Shown here in pieces: positions 1-8,726 of a stretch of 37,394 bases of DNA. A program made the position numbers and the translations under genes. This stretch comes from Falsiroseomonas sp044348345 (GTDB taxonomy: Bacteria > Pseudomonadota > Alphaproteobacteria > Acetobacterales > Acetobacteraceae). Numbering within the stretch: position 1 is the stretch's first letter; each line of letters opens with the position of its first letter. The DNA lies in assembly GCA_044348345.1 (NCBI GenBank), contig JBIKSZ010000007.1, positions 1 to 37,394 on the forward strand, given 5' to 3'. The notes under the pieces are model-generated. The model did no database searches and had not been told where the DNA came from. It saw only the letters and a program-made list of their open reading frames with translations.

Positions 1-57
1 GAGCGAGCGCCCGAGGGGGGCTTGCGCGGGCGGCGCGGCTCTGCACCCTGCCCGCCC

Positions 58-2163
58 ATGCAGGACATGTCCCCGGCCCATCCGCTCGACGCGCTGCTGC
101 GTCCGCGCTCCATCGCGATCATCGGCGCGTCTGACGACCCGACCCGGATCGGCGGCCGGCCGCTCGCCTATCTGAAGGCGCGCGACTTCGGCGGTGCGAT
201 CCTGCCGGTCAATCCGAACCGCGCGACGGTGCAGGGCCTGCCGGCCTTCCCCGATGTCGCGAGCCTGCCGGATGCGCCGGAAGCCGCGATCATCGCCATC
301 CCCGGCGAAGGCGCGGTGGAGGCCGTGCGCGCGCTTGGCGCGCGGGGCTGCCGCGCCGGCATCGTTTTCACTGCCGGCTTCGCGGAACTCGGCCCCGAGG
401 GCGCGGCGATGCAGGACCGCCTGGTGGCCGCAGCACGGGCGCATGGGATGCGGCTGATCGGGCCGAACTGCCTTGGCCTGTTCAATGCGCGGCTCGGCTA
501 TTTCCCGATCTTCTCCGCGAGCTTCGAGAATGGCTGGCCGGTGGCCGGCGGGGTCGGCATCGCCAGCCAGTCCGGCGCCTATGGCACGCATGTCTTCTCC
601 GCCGCACGCGACCGCGGCATCGGCACGCCGGTGCTGGTCACCACCGGCAACGAGGCCGACCTGCACCTGGCCGACATCATCGAATGGATGGCGGCGAGCG
701 ATGAGGTGGAGGTGATCGCCGCCTATGCCGAAGGCGTGCGCGACGGCGCGCGCTTCGTCGCGGCACTGGAAGCGGCGCGGCGCGCGAGAAAACCGGTGGT
801 GCTGATGAAGGTCGGGCGCAGCGAGGTGGGCGGCGCGGCCGCGCAATCGCACACCGCCTCCATCGCCGGCGACGATCGCGTGATGGAAGCGATCCTCGGC
901 GATCTCGGCGTACACCGGGCGCGGACGACCGAAGAACTGCTCGATGTCTGCCAGGTGGCGCAGAAGCGGATCTACCCGGTCGGCAACACGCTCGGCGTGG
1001 TGACCATCTCGGGCGGCGCGGGCGTGCTGATTGCGGATGCCGCAGATGCCGCCGGCCTGCCCATGCCGCCGATGCCAGAGGCCGCGCAGGCGAAGCTGCG
1101 CGCGATGGTGCCCTTCGCCGCGCCGCGCAACCCGGTGGATTGCACCGCACAGGCCTTCAACGACATCAGCGTCGTCGGCCGCTTCGCGGAGAGCATGGCG
1201 ACCGATGGCGGTTATGCCTCGATGGTCGCCTTCTTCACGCAATGGGGCGCGAGCCCGTCCATCGCGCCGCGCCTCAGGACCGAGCTGAAGGCGGTGCTGG
1301 ACCGGCATCCGGACCGGCTCTTCGTGCTGTCCATCCTGGCGCCGCCGGACATCGTGCGGGACTGGGAAGCGGATGGCTTCCTGGTGATGGCCGATCCATC
1401 CCGCGCCGTCGTCGCGCTCGCCGCGATGGGCCGCTTCGGCGAGGCCTTTGCCCGCCCGCCCGCAGCGCCCATCGCGCTGCCAGCCGTCACGCTGCCCGAC
1501 GCCGCGCCGAACGAGGCGGAGGCGAAGCGCATCCTGGCCGAAGCGGGCGTGCCCATGGTGCCCGAGCGCGCCTGCACGGAGGCCGAGCAGGCGGTCGCGG
1601 CGGCGCGCGACTTCGGCTTCCCGGTCGTGCTGAAGCTCCTCTCGCCCGACATCCTGCACAAGAGCGAGATCGGCGGCGTGCTGCTGAACATCGCGGATGA
1701 GGCCGCGGTGCGCGCGGGCTTCGCCACGCTGCTGGCGCGCGCCGCGGAACGCGCGCCCGGCGCGCGGGTGGATGGCGTGCTGGTGGCGAAGCAGGTGAGC
1801 GGCGCGGTCGAGATGGCGGCCGGCGTCGTCCACGACCCGGTCTTCGGGCCCGTCGTGATGGTCGGCCTCGGCGGCGTCTTCATCGAGGTGTTCAAGGACG
1901 TCGCCTTCCGCCGCTGCCCGGTGGACGAGGCAGGTGCGGAGGCGATGATCCGTTCGCTGCGCGGCTTCCCGCTGCTGGATGGCGCGCGCGGCCGGCCGAA
2001 GGCGGATGTCGCCGCGCTGGCGCGTGCCGTCGCTGCGCTCTCGCGCTTCGGCGCGGCGGCCGGGCCGCGCCTGCTCTCGGCCGAAATCAACCCGCTGATG
2101 GTGTTGCCCGAAGGCCAGGGTGTGCTGGCCGCGGATGCCGTGATCGAACTCGCCAGGACCTGA
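58..2163 (+). CDS. ADP-forming acyl-CoA synthetase (acetate--CoA ligase family), fused subunits
   Basis: This is probably an ADP-forming (or pimeloyl-type) acyl-CoA ligase, interconverting an organic acid, CoA and ATP with the acyl-CoA. The N-terminus has a CoA-binding Rossmann segment (SIAIIGASDDP near residue 20), followed by succinyl-CoA-ligase-like domains with IGPNCLGL and ASQSGAYG, a His-containing QSHTASIAG segment, and a C-terminal ATP-grasp domain of about 220 residues (PVVLKLLSPDILHKSEIGG). At about 700 residues it matches the fused single-chain family. The start is uncertain: ATG 58 (701 aa) and ATG 67 are both plausible, and TTG 22 has a GA-rich stretch only 1 nt upstream, too close for a normal ribosome site. 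The MaoC gene follows after 1 nt, so the two are probably co-transcribed. The true substrate cannot be read from the sequence. Confidence 0.88.
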   Translation: MQDMSPAHPLDALLRPRSIAIIGASDDPTRIGGRPLAYLKARDFGGAILPVNPNRATVQGLPAFPDVASLPDAPEAAIIAIPGEGAVEAVRALGARGCRAGIVFTAGFAELGPEGAAMQDRLVAAARAHGMRLIGPNCLGLFNARLGYFPIFSASFENGWPVAGGVGIASQSGAYGTHVFSAARDRGIGTPVLVTTGNEADLHLADIIEWMAASDEVEVIAAYAEGVRDGARFVAALEAARRARKPVVLMKVGRSEVGGAAAQSHTASIAGDDRVMEAILGDLGVHRARTTEELLDVCQVAQKRIYPVGNTLGVVTISGGAGVLIADAADAAGLPMPPMPEAAQAKLRAMVPFAAPRNPVDCTAQAFNDISVVGRFAESMATDGGYASMVAFFTQWGASPSIAPRLRTELKAVLDRHPDRLFVLSILAPPDIVRDWEADGFLVMADPSRAVVALAAMGRFGEAFARPPAAPIALPAVTLPDAAPNEAEAKRILAEAGVPMVPERACTEAEQAVAAARDFGFPVVLKLLSPDILHKSEIGGVLLNIADEAAVRAGFATLLARAAERAPGARVDGVLVAKQVSGAVEMAAGVVHDPVFGPVVMVGLGGVFIEVFKDVAFRRCPVDEAGAEAMIRSLRGFPLLDGARGRPKADVAALARAVAALSRFGAAAGPRLLSAEINPLMVLPEGQGVLAADAVIELART

Positions 2164-2164
2164 C

Positions 2165-3028
2165 ATGCCGATCGTCGCCGAGACCCTCCTGAACTTCCCG
2201 ATCCCCGAAATCCGCCAGCGCCTGCGCTGGCAGGACAGCGCGCTCTATGCGCTCTCCCTCGGCTGCGGCCAGGATCCGATGGACGAGGCAGATCTGCGCT
2301 TCGTCACCGAGGGCGCCGCGATGCGCGCGCTGCCCACGATGGCCGTGGTGCTCGGCTATCCCGGCTTCTGGCTGCGCGACCCTGCGACCGGCGTGGATGC
2401 CGTGCGCCTGGTGCATGGCGAGCAGAGCGTGGAGATCCATGCACCGCTACCCACCGAAGGCGAGGTGATCGGACGCTCCCGCGTGACCGGCCTCGTGGAT
2501 CGCGGCGAGGGCAAGGGCGCGCTGCTCTATTCCGAACGCGTGATCCTGGATGCCGCGACGGGCCAGAAACTCGCGACGCTGGAGCAGACCACCTTCCTGC
2601 GCGGCGATGGCGGCTTCGGCGGGCCATCGGGCCCGGTGAAGAAGCCGGCGCCTGAACCCGAAGGCGCACCCGACATGGTGCTGGACCTGCCGACGCGACC
2701 GGAGATGGCGCTGCTCTATCGCCTGAACGGCGACCACAACCCGCTGCACAGCAGCCCGGCCATCGCGGCCAAGGCGGGCTTCCCGCGCCCGATCCTGCAT
2801 GGGCTCGCGACCTTCGGCCTGGTCGGGCGCGCGCTGCTGCGGGCGGTATGCGAAGGTGATCCCTCGCGCTTCGGCCGGATGGATTGTCGCTTCTCAGCCC
2901 CCGTCTTCCCCGGCGAGACCATCCGCACGGAGATCTGGCGCAACGCGGAGGGTGCCGCCTTCCGCGCGCGTGCCGTGGAGCGGGACGTCGTCGTGGTCGG
3001 GAACGGCGCCTTCCGCAGCGCCGGCTGA
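2165..3028 (+). CDS. MaoC-type (R)-specific enoyl-CoA hydratase / FAS1-like dehydratase
   Basis: A double hot-dog acyl-CoA hydratase of 287 aa. The N-terminal half looks like a FAS1/MaoC-like dehydratase N domain. The C-terminal half carries the hydratase 2 signature (LNGDHNPLH near residue 180, then FPRPILHGL), whose Asp and His are the catalytic pair in this family. It would hydrate 2-enoyl-CoA to (R)-3-hydroxyacyl-CoA or the reverse. The gene starts 1 nt after the stop of the acyl-CoA synthetase (TGAcATG), so translation is probably coupled. Family members of this length include 2-methylfumaryl- and mesaconyl-CoA hydratase-like proteins as well as PhaJ-like enzymes, and the exact substrate is unknown. 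Confidence 0.85.
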   Translation: MPIVAETLLNFPIPEIRQRLRWQDSALYALSLGCGQDPMDEADLRFVTEGAAMRALPTMAVVLGYPGFWLRDPATGVDAVRLVHGEQSVEIHAPLPTEGEVIGRSRVTGLVDRGEGKGALLYSERVILDAATGQKLATLEQTTFLRGDGGFGGPSGPVKKPAPEPEGAPDMVLDLPTRPEMALLYRLNGDHNPLHSSPAIAAKAGFPRPILHGLATFGLVGRALLRAVCEGDPSRFGRMDCRFSAPVFPGETIRTEIWRNAEGAAFRARAVERDVVVVGNGAFRSAG

Positions 3029-3033
3029 ACAAG

Positions 3034-4134
3034 TCAGCGCAGCGGATCGAGGAAGGCGCCGAAGCGGTCCGCACCCGGCGCCGCCGCCTCCGCACGACGG
3101 CCGGTCCAGAGTATCCGGTCGAGTTCCGCCACCGCGGCCTCGCCCGGATGCGGCGCGAAGGCCGCGAACCAGGCAGCCCGGTCCGCGGCCAGGACCGCCA
3201 AGGTCCCCGAATTCTCATCCACCTGCCAGGCGGGCCAGCGGAAGCGCCAGGTACCGGCATGCCAGCGGTTGAGCCCACCCTCGACCGGCCGCCCGAGCAG
3301 ACCGAGGCTGTAGAAGGCCGCCCCGCCGGCCGAGACGGTCTTGCCCTGCGGATCCTCCATCCAGCGGCGGACAGCAGGCGAAACAAGGGTCTCGCCCTGC
3401 AAGCCGCGCAGCATCAGCCCGAGATATTCGGGCGCGGAGAGCGACCAACCCCCAGTCGCGCCGAGCAGCCCCCAACTGCCGTCCAGCGCCGCACGGCGGA
3501 TGCCGACACGCCCCAAAACATCCCGCGCGACGAAGGCGGCATAGGGCTCGCCGGCGGCCTCCTCCACCGCGAAGCCGGCCAGAAGGAAGTTGCTGTTCGA
3601 ATACTCATAGGCCTCCCCCGGCGAGCGCGCGGGCTCGGCGGCGAACAGCGCAGGCGCCAGATCCTCCGTGGCCAACCCATGCGGTGGCCTGGCGCGCAAC
3701 GCTGCGCGCAGGCCGGGCACATCCTCCCCGCCCGGAGAGCGTGGCAGGCCGCTGCGATGGGTCAGCAACTGGCCGATGGTCAGCTGCGCGAGGGGCGAGG
3801 CTTCCGCGCCGTGGCGGGCCAACCGACGCGGCATCGCGCGCGCCAATGGCATGTCGAGCGCAAGCCGCCCCTGCGCGGCGAGCCGCGCGACGGCAAGGCC
3901 GGTGACGAACTTGGACAAACTCCAAACCGGCTGGCGCTGCGCGGGGTCCCGACCACCGAAGCCTTCCAGAAGCACGAGCCGGCCGCCGAGCGCGAGGGCG
4001 AGCACCCCGTTGGCAACCTGGTTGCGCGCCATCCAGCCGGCGAAGGCCTCCGCCATCGGGGAGGCCTTCGCATAGGCCGGCGTCGCAAGCCCCGCCGTCA
4101 TGCCGGCCAACACAGCGCGTCGTCCGATCCGCAC
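3034..4134 (-). CDS. Exported serine hydrolase of the class C beta-lactamase family
   Basis: A 366-residue penicillin-binding-protein-like serine hydrolase. The start is GTG at 4134, preceded by a strong GAGGAGG ribosome site. The N-terminus has twin arginines (GRRAVLAG), a hydrophobic stretch and a likely cleavage after AYA near residue 22, suggesting Tat or Sec export to the periplasm. The active-site SxxK is SLSK (residues 72-75), the second motif is the Tyr-Ser-Asn of YEYSNSNF near residue 190, and an HAG triad (WHAGTW) fits the third. Family members are carboxypeptidases, esterases or beta-lactamases, and the substrate cannot be told here. It is convergent with the MaoC gene, with only 5 nt between the stops. 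Confidence 0.85.
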   Translation of the reverse strand: MRIGRRAVLAGMTAGLATPAYAKASPMAEAFAGWMARNQVANGVLALALGGRLVLLEGFGGRDPAQRQPVWSLSKFVTGLAVARLAAQGRLALDMPLARAMPRRLARHGAEASPLAQLTIGQLLTHRSGLPRSPGGEDVPGLRAALRARPPHGLATEDLAPALFAAEPARSPGEAYEYSNSNFLLAGFAVEEAAGEPYAAFVARDVLGRVGIRRAALDGSWGLLGATGGWSLSAPEYLGLMLRGLQGETLVSPAVRRWMEDPQGKTVSAGGAAFYSLGLLGRPVEGGLNRWHAGTWRFRWPAWQVDENSGTLAVLAADRAAWFAAFAPHPGEAAVAELDRILWTGRRAEAAAPGADRFGAFLDPLR

Positions 4135-4264
4135 GCCACTCGCCTCCTCGCGCTGCCGCGAGGGGACGGTACGGGTTGGGCACGAGCGGCGGAAGGGCCT
4201 CGCCCCGCCCCTGGACCAGCGCCTCCGCCCTGGCTAGACCGGACGCATCGGAGGATCGCCCCGC

Positions 4265-4945
4265 ATGATCAACAAGATCGTCCAATCCATCGCCGAGGCG
4301 CTGCAAGGCGTGAAGGACGGTGCCACCGTGCTGATGGGCGGCTTCGGCGCCGTCGGCCAGCCGGATGAGCTGATCGAAGGCCTGATCGAGCAGGGCGCGA
4401 AGGACCTGACCGTCGTCGCCAACAATGCCGGCGCGGGCAAGGTGGGCCTCGCGAAGCTGATGGAAATCGGGCGCGTCCGAAAAATCATCTGCTCCTTCCC
4501 GCGATCCGCGGGCTCCACCGTGTTCGAGGAGCTGTATCGCGCGGGGAAGCTCGAGCTTGAGATCGTGCCGCAGGGCACGCTGGCCGAGCGCATGCGCGCC
4601 GCGGGCGCCGGCATCCCGGCCTTCTACACGCCGACCGGCGCGGGCACGAAGCTCGCACAGGGCAAGGAAGTGCGGGAGTTCAATGGCCGCGCGCATGTCA
4701 TGGAATATGCGCTGAAGGGCGATGTCGCGCTGGTGGAGGGCTGGGAGGCCGATCGCTGGGGCAACCTGACCTATCGGGAGTCGGGGCGGAACTTCAACCC
4801 GGTGATGGCGATGGCCGCCGATCTGACGGTCGCGCAGGTGCACCACATTCGCGAGCTCGGCGACATCGCGCCAGACCACGTCCACACCGCCGGCATTTTC
4901 GTCAATCGCGTGGTCCGCGTGCATCGCGGTGCGCCTTGGGCCTGA
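4265..4945 (+). CDS. scoA: 3-oxoacid CoA-transferase, subunit A
   Basis: The alpha subunit of a family I CoA-transferase (226 aa), which with the next gene moves CoA from succinyl-CoA (or another acyl-CoA) to acetoacetate or a similar 3-oxoacid. The glycine-rich segment GGFGAVGQPDELIEGL near residue 25 and GAGIPAFYTPTGAGT near residue 115 are typical of ScoA/AtoD/PcaI proteins. A strong GGAGGA ribosome site lies at 4250-4255. Subunit B starts 14 nt after the stop. ScoAB is preferred over PcaIJ because no protocatechuate genes are present, but specificity is inference. With the PHB genes elsewhere in the window, a role in acetoacetate re-use would fit. Confidence 0.88.
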   Translation: MINKIVQSIAEALQGVKDGATVLMGGFGAVGQPDELIEGLIEQGAKDLTVVANNAGAGKVGLAKLMEIGRVRKIICSFPRSAGSTVFEELYRAGKLELEIVPQGTLAERMRAAGAGIPAFYTPTGAGTKLAQGKEVREFNGRAHVMEYALKGDVALVEGWEADRWGNLTYRESGRNFNPVMAMAADLTVAQVHHIRELGDIAPDHVHTAGIFVNRVVRVHRGAPWA

Positions 4946-4959
4946 GAGGAGACGCGATC

Positions 4960-5598
4960 ATGTGGAACCGCACCCAGATGGCCGCGCGCGTCGCGCAGGA
5001 CATCCCCGAAGGCTGGTTCGTCAACCTCGGCATCGGCATCCCGACCATGGTCGCCGATCATGTGCCGGTGGAGCGCGAGGTGATCCTGCATTCCGAGAAC
5101 GGCATCCTCGGCATGGGCCCGGCGCCGGAGAAGGACAAGGTCAACGCCTGGCTGGTGAATGCCGGCAAGCAGCCCGTGACCCTGCGCCCGGGCGGCAGCT
5201 TCTTCCACCATGCCGACAGCTTCGGGATGATCCGCGGCGGGCATATCGACCTCTGCGTCCTCGGGGCCTTCGAAGTCGCGGCGAATGGCGACATCGCCAA
5301 TTGGGCGACCAGCGAGAATGACAGCGCGCCCGCCGTCGGCGGCGCCATGGACCTCGCGGCCGGCGCGAAGCGCCTTTGGGTGGTGATGGAGCACACGACG
5401 AAGGAAGGCGCGCCGAAGCTCGTCGAGCGCTGCTCCTATCCGCTGACGGCGATGGGCGCGGTGAGCCGCGTCTACACCAACCTCGCCGTGCTCGATGTCG
5501 TCCCCAGCCGCGGCTTTGTGGTGAAGGAGATCGTACCGGGCCTCTCTCTCACCGATCTCCAGGCGAAGACCGCCGCCCCGCTGCACACGGACGCCTGA
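4960..5598 (+). CDS. scoB: 3-oxoacid CoA-transferase, subunit B
   Basis: The beta subunit of the CoA-transferase, 212 aa from ATG 4960. The start is chosen because AGAGGAG at 4946-4951 is well placed and the protein then begins MWNRTQMAARVAQ, as its relatives do. The motif LHSENGILGMGP near residue 44 contains the Glu that forms the covalent CoA thioester in this family. NLGIGIPT precedes it, and the C-terminus carries VKEIVPGLSLTDLQ. It forms one transcription unit with scoA and the following hydratase, whose ATG comes 2 nt after this stop. Confidence 0.9.
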   Translation: MWNRTQMAARVAQDIPEGWFVNLGIGIPTMVADHVPVEREVILHSENGILGMGPAPEKDKVNAWLVNAGKQPVTLRPGGSFFHHADSFGMIRGGHIDLCVLGAFEVAANGDIANWATSENDSAPAVGGAMDLAAGAKRLWVVMEHTTKEGAPKLVERCSYPLTAMGAVSRVYTNLAVLDVVPSRGFVVKEIVPGLSLTDLQAKTAAPLHTDA

Positions 5599-5600
5599 GG

Positions 5601-6359
5601 ATGCGCGTTGCCGAACAGCGCGATGGCGGCGTCCTGACGCTGACGCTCGACTATCCCGAACGGCGCAATGCGCTGGCGATGCCGCTGCGCGAGGAGCTGC
5701 ACCGTATCCTCGACGCCGCCCAGGGCGACGATGCCGTGCGCGCCATCGTGCTGACCGGCGCGGGCGGCGTGTTCTGCTCGGGCGGCGACATCTCCGGCAT
5801 GAACGTCGCCGACAGCGAGACGGGGCGGGAGAGAATGCGGCGCACGCACCGCATCATCCGCCTGATGGTCGCCGGCCGCGTGCCGATCGTGGCCGCGGTG
5901 GAGGGCTGGTGCGTCGGCGCGGGCCTGTCGATCGCCTGCGCGTCGGACACCATCGTCGCGGCCGAGGATGCAAAGTTCATGGCGGGCTTCGGCAAGGTCG
6001 GGCTGATCGCCGATCTTGGCCTGCCCTGGACGCTGCCCGCGCGCATCGGCGCCGGCCGCGCGCGCCAGTTCTTCCTCTATGGCACGCAGGTGGACGCCGT
6101 GGCCGCAGAGCGGATTGGGCTGGTGGATCATGTCGTGCCGAAGGGCCAGGCGCTGAACAAGGCGATGGAGCTCGGGACATTCCTGGCCGCGCAGGCCTCG
6201 CTGCCGATCGCGCTGACGAAGCAGATCCTGGCCGAAGGCCTCGACCGCGCGCTGGAAGATGAGCGGCATTTCCAGACCGCCTGCTTCCTCAGCGCCGACC
6301 ATGCCGAGGGCAAGGCCGCGTTCCTGGGCAAGCGGGAGCCGCGCTTCGGCCAGCGTTGA
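5601..6359 (+). CDS. Enoyl-CoA hydratase/isomerase (crotonase) family protein
   Basis: A 252-residue crotonase-fold protein, coupled to scoB by a 2 nt gap (TGAggATG). The start at 5601 gives a protein beginning directly at the fold (MRVAEQRDGG). The two oxyanion-hole loops are visible: FCSGGDISGM (near residue 57) and EGWCVGAGLSIACASD (near residue 100). It would hydrate a 2-enoyl-CoA or isomerise a double bond, most likely in beta-oxidation or breakdown of a branched or aromatic acid alongside the CoA-transferase. Substrate is not deducible. Confidence 0.88.
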   Translation: MRVAEQRDGGVLTLTLDYPERRNALAMPLREELHRILDAAQGDDAVRAIVLTGAGGVFCSGGDISGMNVADSETGRERMRRTHRIIRLMVAGRVPIVAAVEGWCVGAGLSIACASDTIVAAEDAKFMAGFGKVGLIADLGLPWTLPARIGAGRARQFFLYGTQVDAVAAERIGLVDHVVPKGQALNKAMELGTFLAAQASLPIALTKQILAEGLDRALEDERHFQTACFLSADHAEGKAAFLGKREPRFGQR

Positions 6360-6410
6360 CGTCGCGCCGGACGCGGCGGAGCATGCCGTGTCCCGACGGA
6401 GCGTGACGCG

Positions 6411-7808
6411 ATGACCGAGTTCTGGCGCCTTCCCGCAACCGAGATCGCGGCCCTGGTGCGCGCGCGGAAGGCCAGCGCGACCGAGGTGGCGCGCGATGCG
6501 CTGGCGCGGCTCGATGCCGCGAACCCGGCCATCAACGCCGTCGTACAGCATCGCCCGGACGACACGCTCGCCGAAGCCGCGCGCGTGGACGCCGCCATCG
6601 CGCGCGGCGAGGATGCGGGGCCCATGGCCGGCGTGCCCGTCACCGTCAAGGTGAATGTGGACCAGGTGGGCTACGCCACGACGAACGGCCTCAGGCTGCA
6701 GAAGGATCACCTCGCCACCGAGGACAATCCGGTGGTCGCCAATCTGCGCAAGGCGGGCGCGGTGATCCTGGGGCGGACCAACACGCCGGCCTTCTCGCTA
6801 CGCTGGTTCTGCCGGAATTCGCTGCACGGCCACACGAAGAACCCCTGGCATCCGGGCATCACGCCGGGCGGGTCCTCGGGCGGTGCGGCGGCCGCGACAG
6901 CGGCGGGCATCGGCGCGGTCGGGCATGGCACGGATATCGGCGGCTCCATCCGCTACCCGGCCTATGCCTGCGGCATCCACGGGCTGCGTCCGACGCTCGG
7001 GCGCATTCCGGCGATCAACACCTCCTTCCCCGATCGCCACATTGGCGGGCAGCTGATGGCGGTCTCCGGCCCGCTGGCGCGGACGATTGCCGATGTGAAG
7101 CTCGCCTATGAGGCGATGTGCGCGCGCGACATCCGCGAGCCCTGGTGGGTGGATGCGCCGATGCAGGGCCCGCCCGTGCCGAAGCGCGCCGCGCTCTGCG
7201 TCGCGCCCGAAGGCATGCCGACCGCGCCCGAGGTCGCGCGCGCGCTGCGCGATGCGGCGCATCGCCTGGAAGCCGCGGGCTGGACGGTGGAGGAGGTCGC
7301 GCTGCCACCACTGCGCGAACCCGCCCGGCTGCAGGCCATGCTGTGGCTCGCGGAAACCCGGCGCGGCCTCAACAAGGCCTTCGCCGCCGAGGGCGATCCG
7401 GATGCGAGCTTCGTCTATGCGCAGATGGAAGCGCTCTGCCCCGAGCCCGACCTCTTTGGCTTGATGGATGCGCTGCAGGCGCGCGCGGGCTTCGTGCGGC
7501 AGTGGATGCAGTTCTTCGAGACCTATCCGGTGGCGCTCTGCCCGGTCTCGGCGGAACTGCCCTTCCCCGACCAGCTCGATGTCGAAAGCCCGGAGGCGTT
7601 CCGCCGCGTGATCGAGGCGCAGCTGACGCAGGTCGGCCTGCCGCTGATGGGCCTGCCGGGGCTCGCGGTGACGACGGGGCTCGTCGGCCGCGTGCCGGTC
7701 GGCGTGCAGCTGCTGGCCGGGCGCTACCGCGAGGATTTGCTGCTGGACGCGGGCGCTGCAATCGAAGCCGCGGGCGTGCCGGTGACACCGGTGGACCCGG
7801 CCGCGTAG
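6411..7808 (+). CDS. Amidase (amidase signature family)
   Basis: A 465-residue amidase signature enzyme that hydrolyses a C-N amide bond. The Ser-Ser-Lys triad is visible: Lys in PVTVKVN (near residue 80), the cis-Ser in PGGSSGGAAAA (near residue 155) and the nucleophile Ser in GTDIGGSIRYPA (near residue 180). There is no signal peptide, so it is probably cytoplasmic. It follows the hydratase by 51 nt and ends convergent with the tyrosine biosynthesis gene. The GatA subunit is unlikely because no gatB or gatC is nearby; a stand-alone amidase with unknown substrate is the safest reading. Confidence 0.88.
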   Translation: MTEFWRLPATEIAALVRARKASATEVARDALARLDAANPAINAVVQHRPDDTLAEAARVDAAIARGEDAGPMAGVPVTVKVNVDQVGYATTNGLRLQKDHLATEDNPVVANLRKAGAVILGRTNTPAFSLRWFCRNSLHGHTKNPWHPGITPGGSSGGAAAATAAGIGAVGHGTDIGGSIRYPAYACGIHGLRPTLGRIPAINTSFPDRHIGGQLMAVSGPLARTIADVKLAYEAMCARDIREPWWVDAPMQGPPVPKRAALCVAPEGMPTAPEVARALRDAAHRLEAAGWTVEEVALPPLREPARLQAMLWLAETRRGLNKAFAAEGDPDASFVYAQMEALCPEPDLFGLMDALQARAGFVRQWMQFFETYPVALCPVSAELPFPDQLDVESPEAFRRVIEAQLTQVGLPLMGLPGLAVTTGLVGRVPVGVQLLAGRYREDLLLDAGAAIEAAGVPVTPVDPAA

Positions 7809-7841
7809 CGCTGCGCTGCGCGGACGAGTGCTGCGCTACGC
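7803..7841. terminator. Inverted repeat between convergent genes, candidate two-way terminator
   Basis: The arms GCGTAGCGCTGC (7803-7814) and GCTGCGCTACGC (7830-7841) pair over 12 bp with one mismatch around a 15 nt loop. The amidase stop (TAG, 7806-7808) and the dehydrogenase stop (TAG on the minus strand, 7836-7838) sit at mirrored places in the two arms. There is no clear U-tract, so termination is inferred from structure and position only. Confidence 0.45.
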
Positions 7842-8726
7842 CTGCTTCCGCTCGATCAGGTCGCGGCGGATTTTTCGGCCGCGGGCGATGCGGTCCTCGA
7901 TGTAGTCGGCCTGGCCCCAGCGCACGGCGCGGCCCAGCGCCTGCGCATCCTCGGTGAAGCGCGCCAACATCTCGAGCAGCGCCTCCCGATTGTTCAGGAA
8001 CACGTCGCGCCACATCGTGGGGTCGCTGGCCGCGATGCGGGTGAAGTCCCGAAAGCCGCCGGCGGCGAACTTCAACACCGCTTCCTTCGTCTCCTCCGCC
8101 AGATCGTCGGCAGTCGAGCAGATGGTGAAGGCGATCAGGTGCGGCAGGTGGGAGACGATGGCGACGATCTTGTCATGCGTCGCGGGATCGAGCGTCTCAA
8201 CCATGCTGCCGCAGCGGCGCCAGAACTCCTTCACGCGCTCCACCGCCGCGGGATCGGTGTCCGGCAGCGGGGTCAGCATGCAGTAGCGGCCCTCGAAGAG
8301 CTCGGCGAAGCCGGCATCGGGGCCCGAATGCTCGGTGCCCGCCATCGGATGCGCCGGCACCAGATGCACGCCGGGCGGCATCAGCGGCCCGAGGTCGCGC
8401 ACCACGCTGCCCTTGGTGGAGCCGACATCGGTGATGACCGCGCCGGGCTTCAGATGCGGCGCGACCGTCGCCATCAGCCCGGCATAGGCGCCGACGGGCA
8501 CGCAGAAGATCACGCAATCCGCACCCTGCACCGCCTTCGCGGGATCGGCTTCCACCACATCGGCGATGCCGAGCTCCGCCACGCGCTGCAGCGTCTTCGG
8601 TGTGCGCGCGTGCGCGACGACAGTGCGCGCGATGTCGCCGCGCGCTTTCGCGACGCGCGCGATGGACGAGCCGATCAGCCCGACGCCCAGCAGGCAGAGC
8701 CGGTCGAACAGGGGCTCATCCGGCAC
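7836..8726 (-). CDS. tyrC: Prephenate/arogenate dehydrogenase (cyclohexadienyl dehydrogenase)
   Basis: A 296-residue NAD(P)-dependent dehydrogenase of tyrosine biosynthesis, oxidatively decarboxylating prephenate or arogenate. The Rossmann motif is LLGVGLIGSSIARVAK near residue 11. The family segment VPAHPMAGTEHSGP near residue 122 and the later GGFRDFTRIA region are typical of TyrA/TyrC proteins. The start is GTG at 8726, inside the end of the aminotransferase gene (11 nt overlap), which points to translational coupling. With the chorismate mutase and the aminotransferase upstream it completes a chorismate to tyrosine set. Whether prephenate or arogenate is preferred is not visible. Confidence 0.9.
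   Translation of the reverse strand: MPDEPLFDRLCLLGVGLIGSSIARVAKARGDIARTVVAHARTPKTLQRVAELGIADVVEADPAKAVQGADCVIFCVPVGAYAGLMATVAPHLKPGAVITDVGSTKGSVVRDLGPLMPPGVHLVPAHPMAGTEHSGPDAGFAELFEGRYCMLTPLPDTDPAAVERVKEFWRRCGSMVETLDPATHDKIVAIVSHLPHLIAFTICSTADDLAEETKEAVLKFAAGGFRDFTRIAASDPTMWRDVFLNNREALLEMLARFTEDAQALGRAVRWGQADYIEDRIARGRKIRRDLIERKQA

Noticed and set aside
22..57. TTG start of the acyl-CoA synthetase adding 12 residues
   Set aside because: The added peptide is Arg/Gly/Pro-rich and unlike the family N-terminus, and the GA-rich stretch is only 1 nt from the TTG.
3605..4924. Long minus-strand open frame opposite scoA and the hydrolase start
   Set aside because: Its peptide is His/Arg/Ala-rich with no family features and it lies opposite clear genes; a GC-rich shadow.
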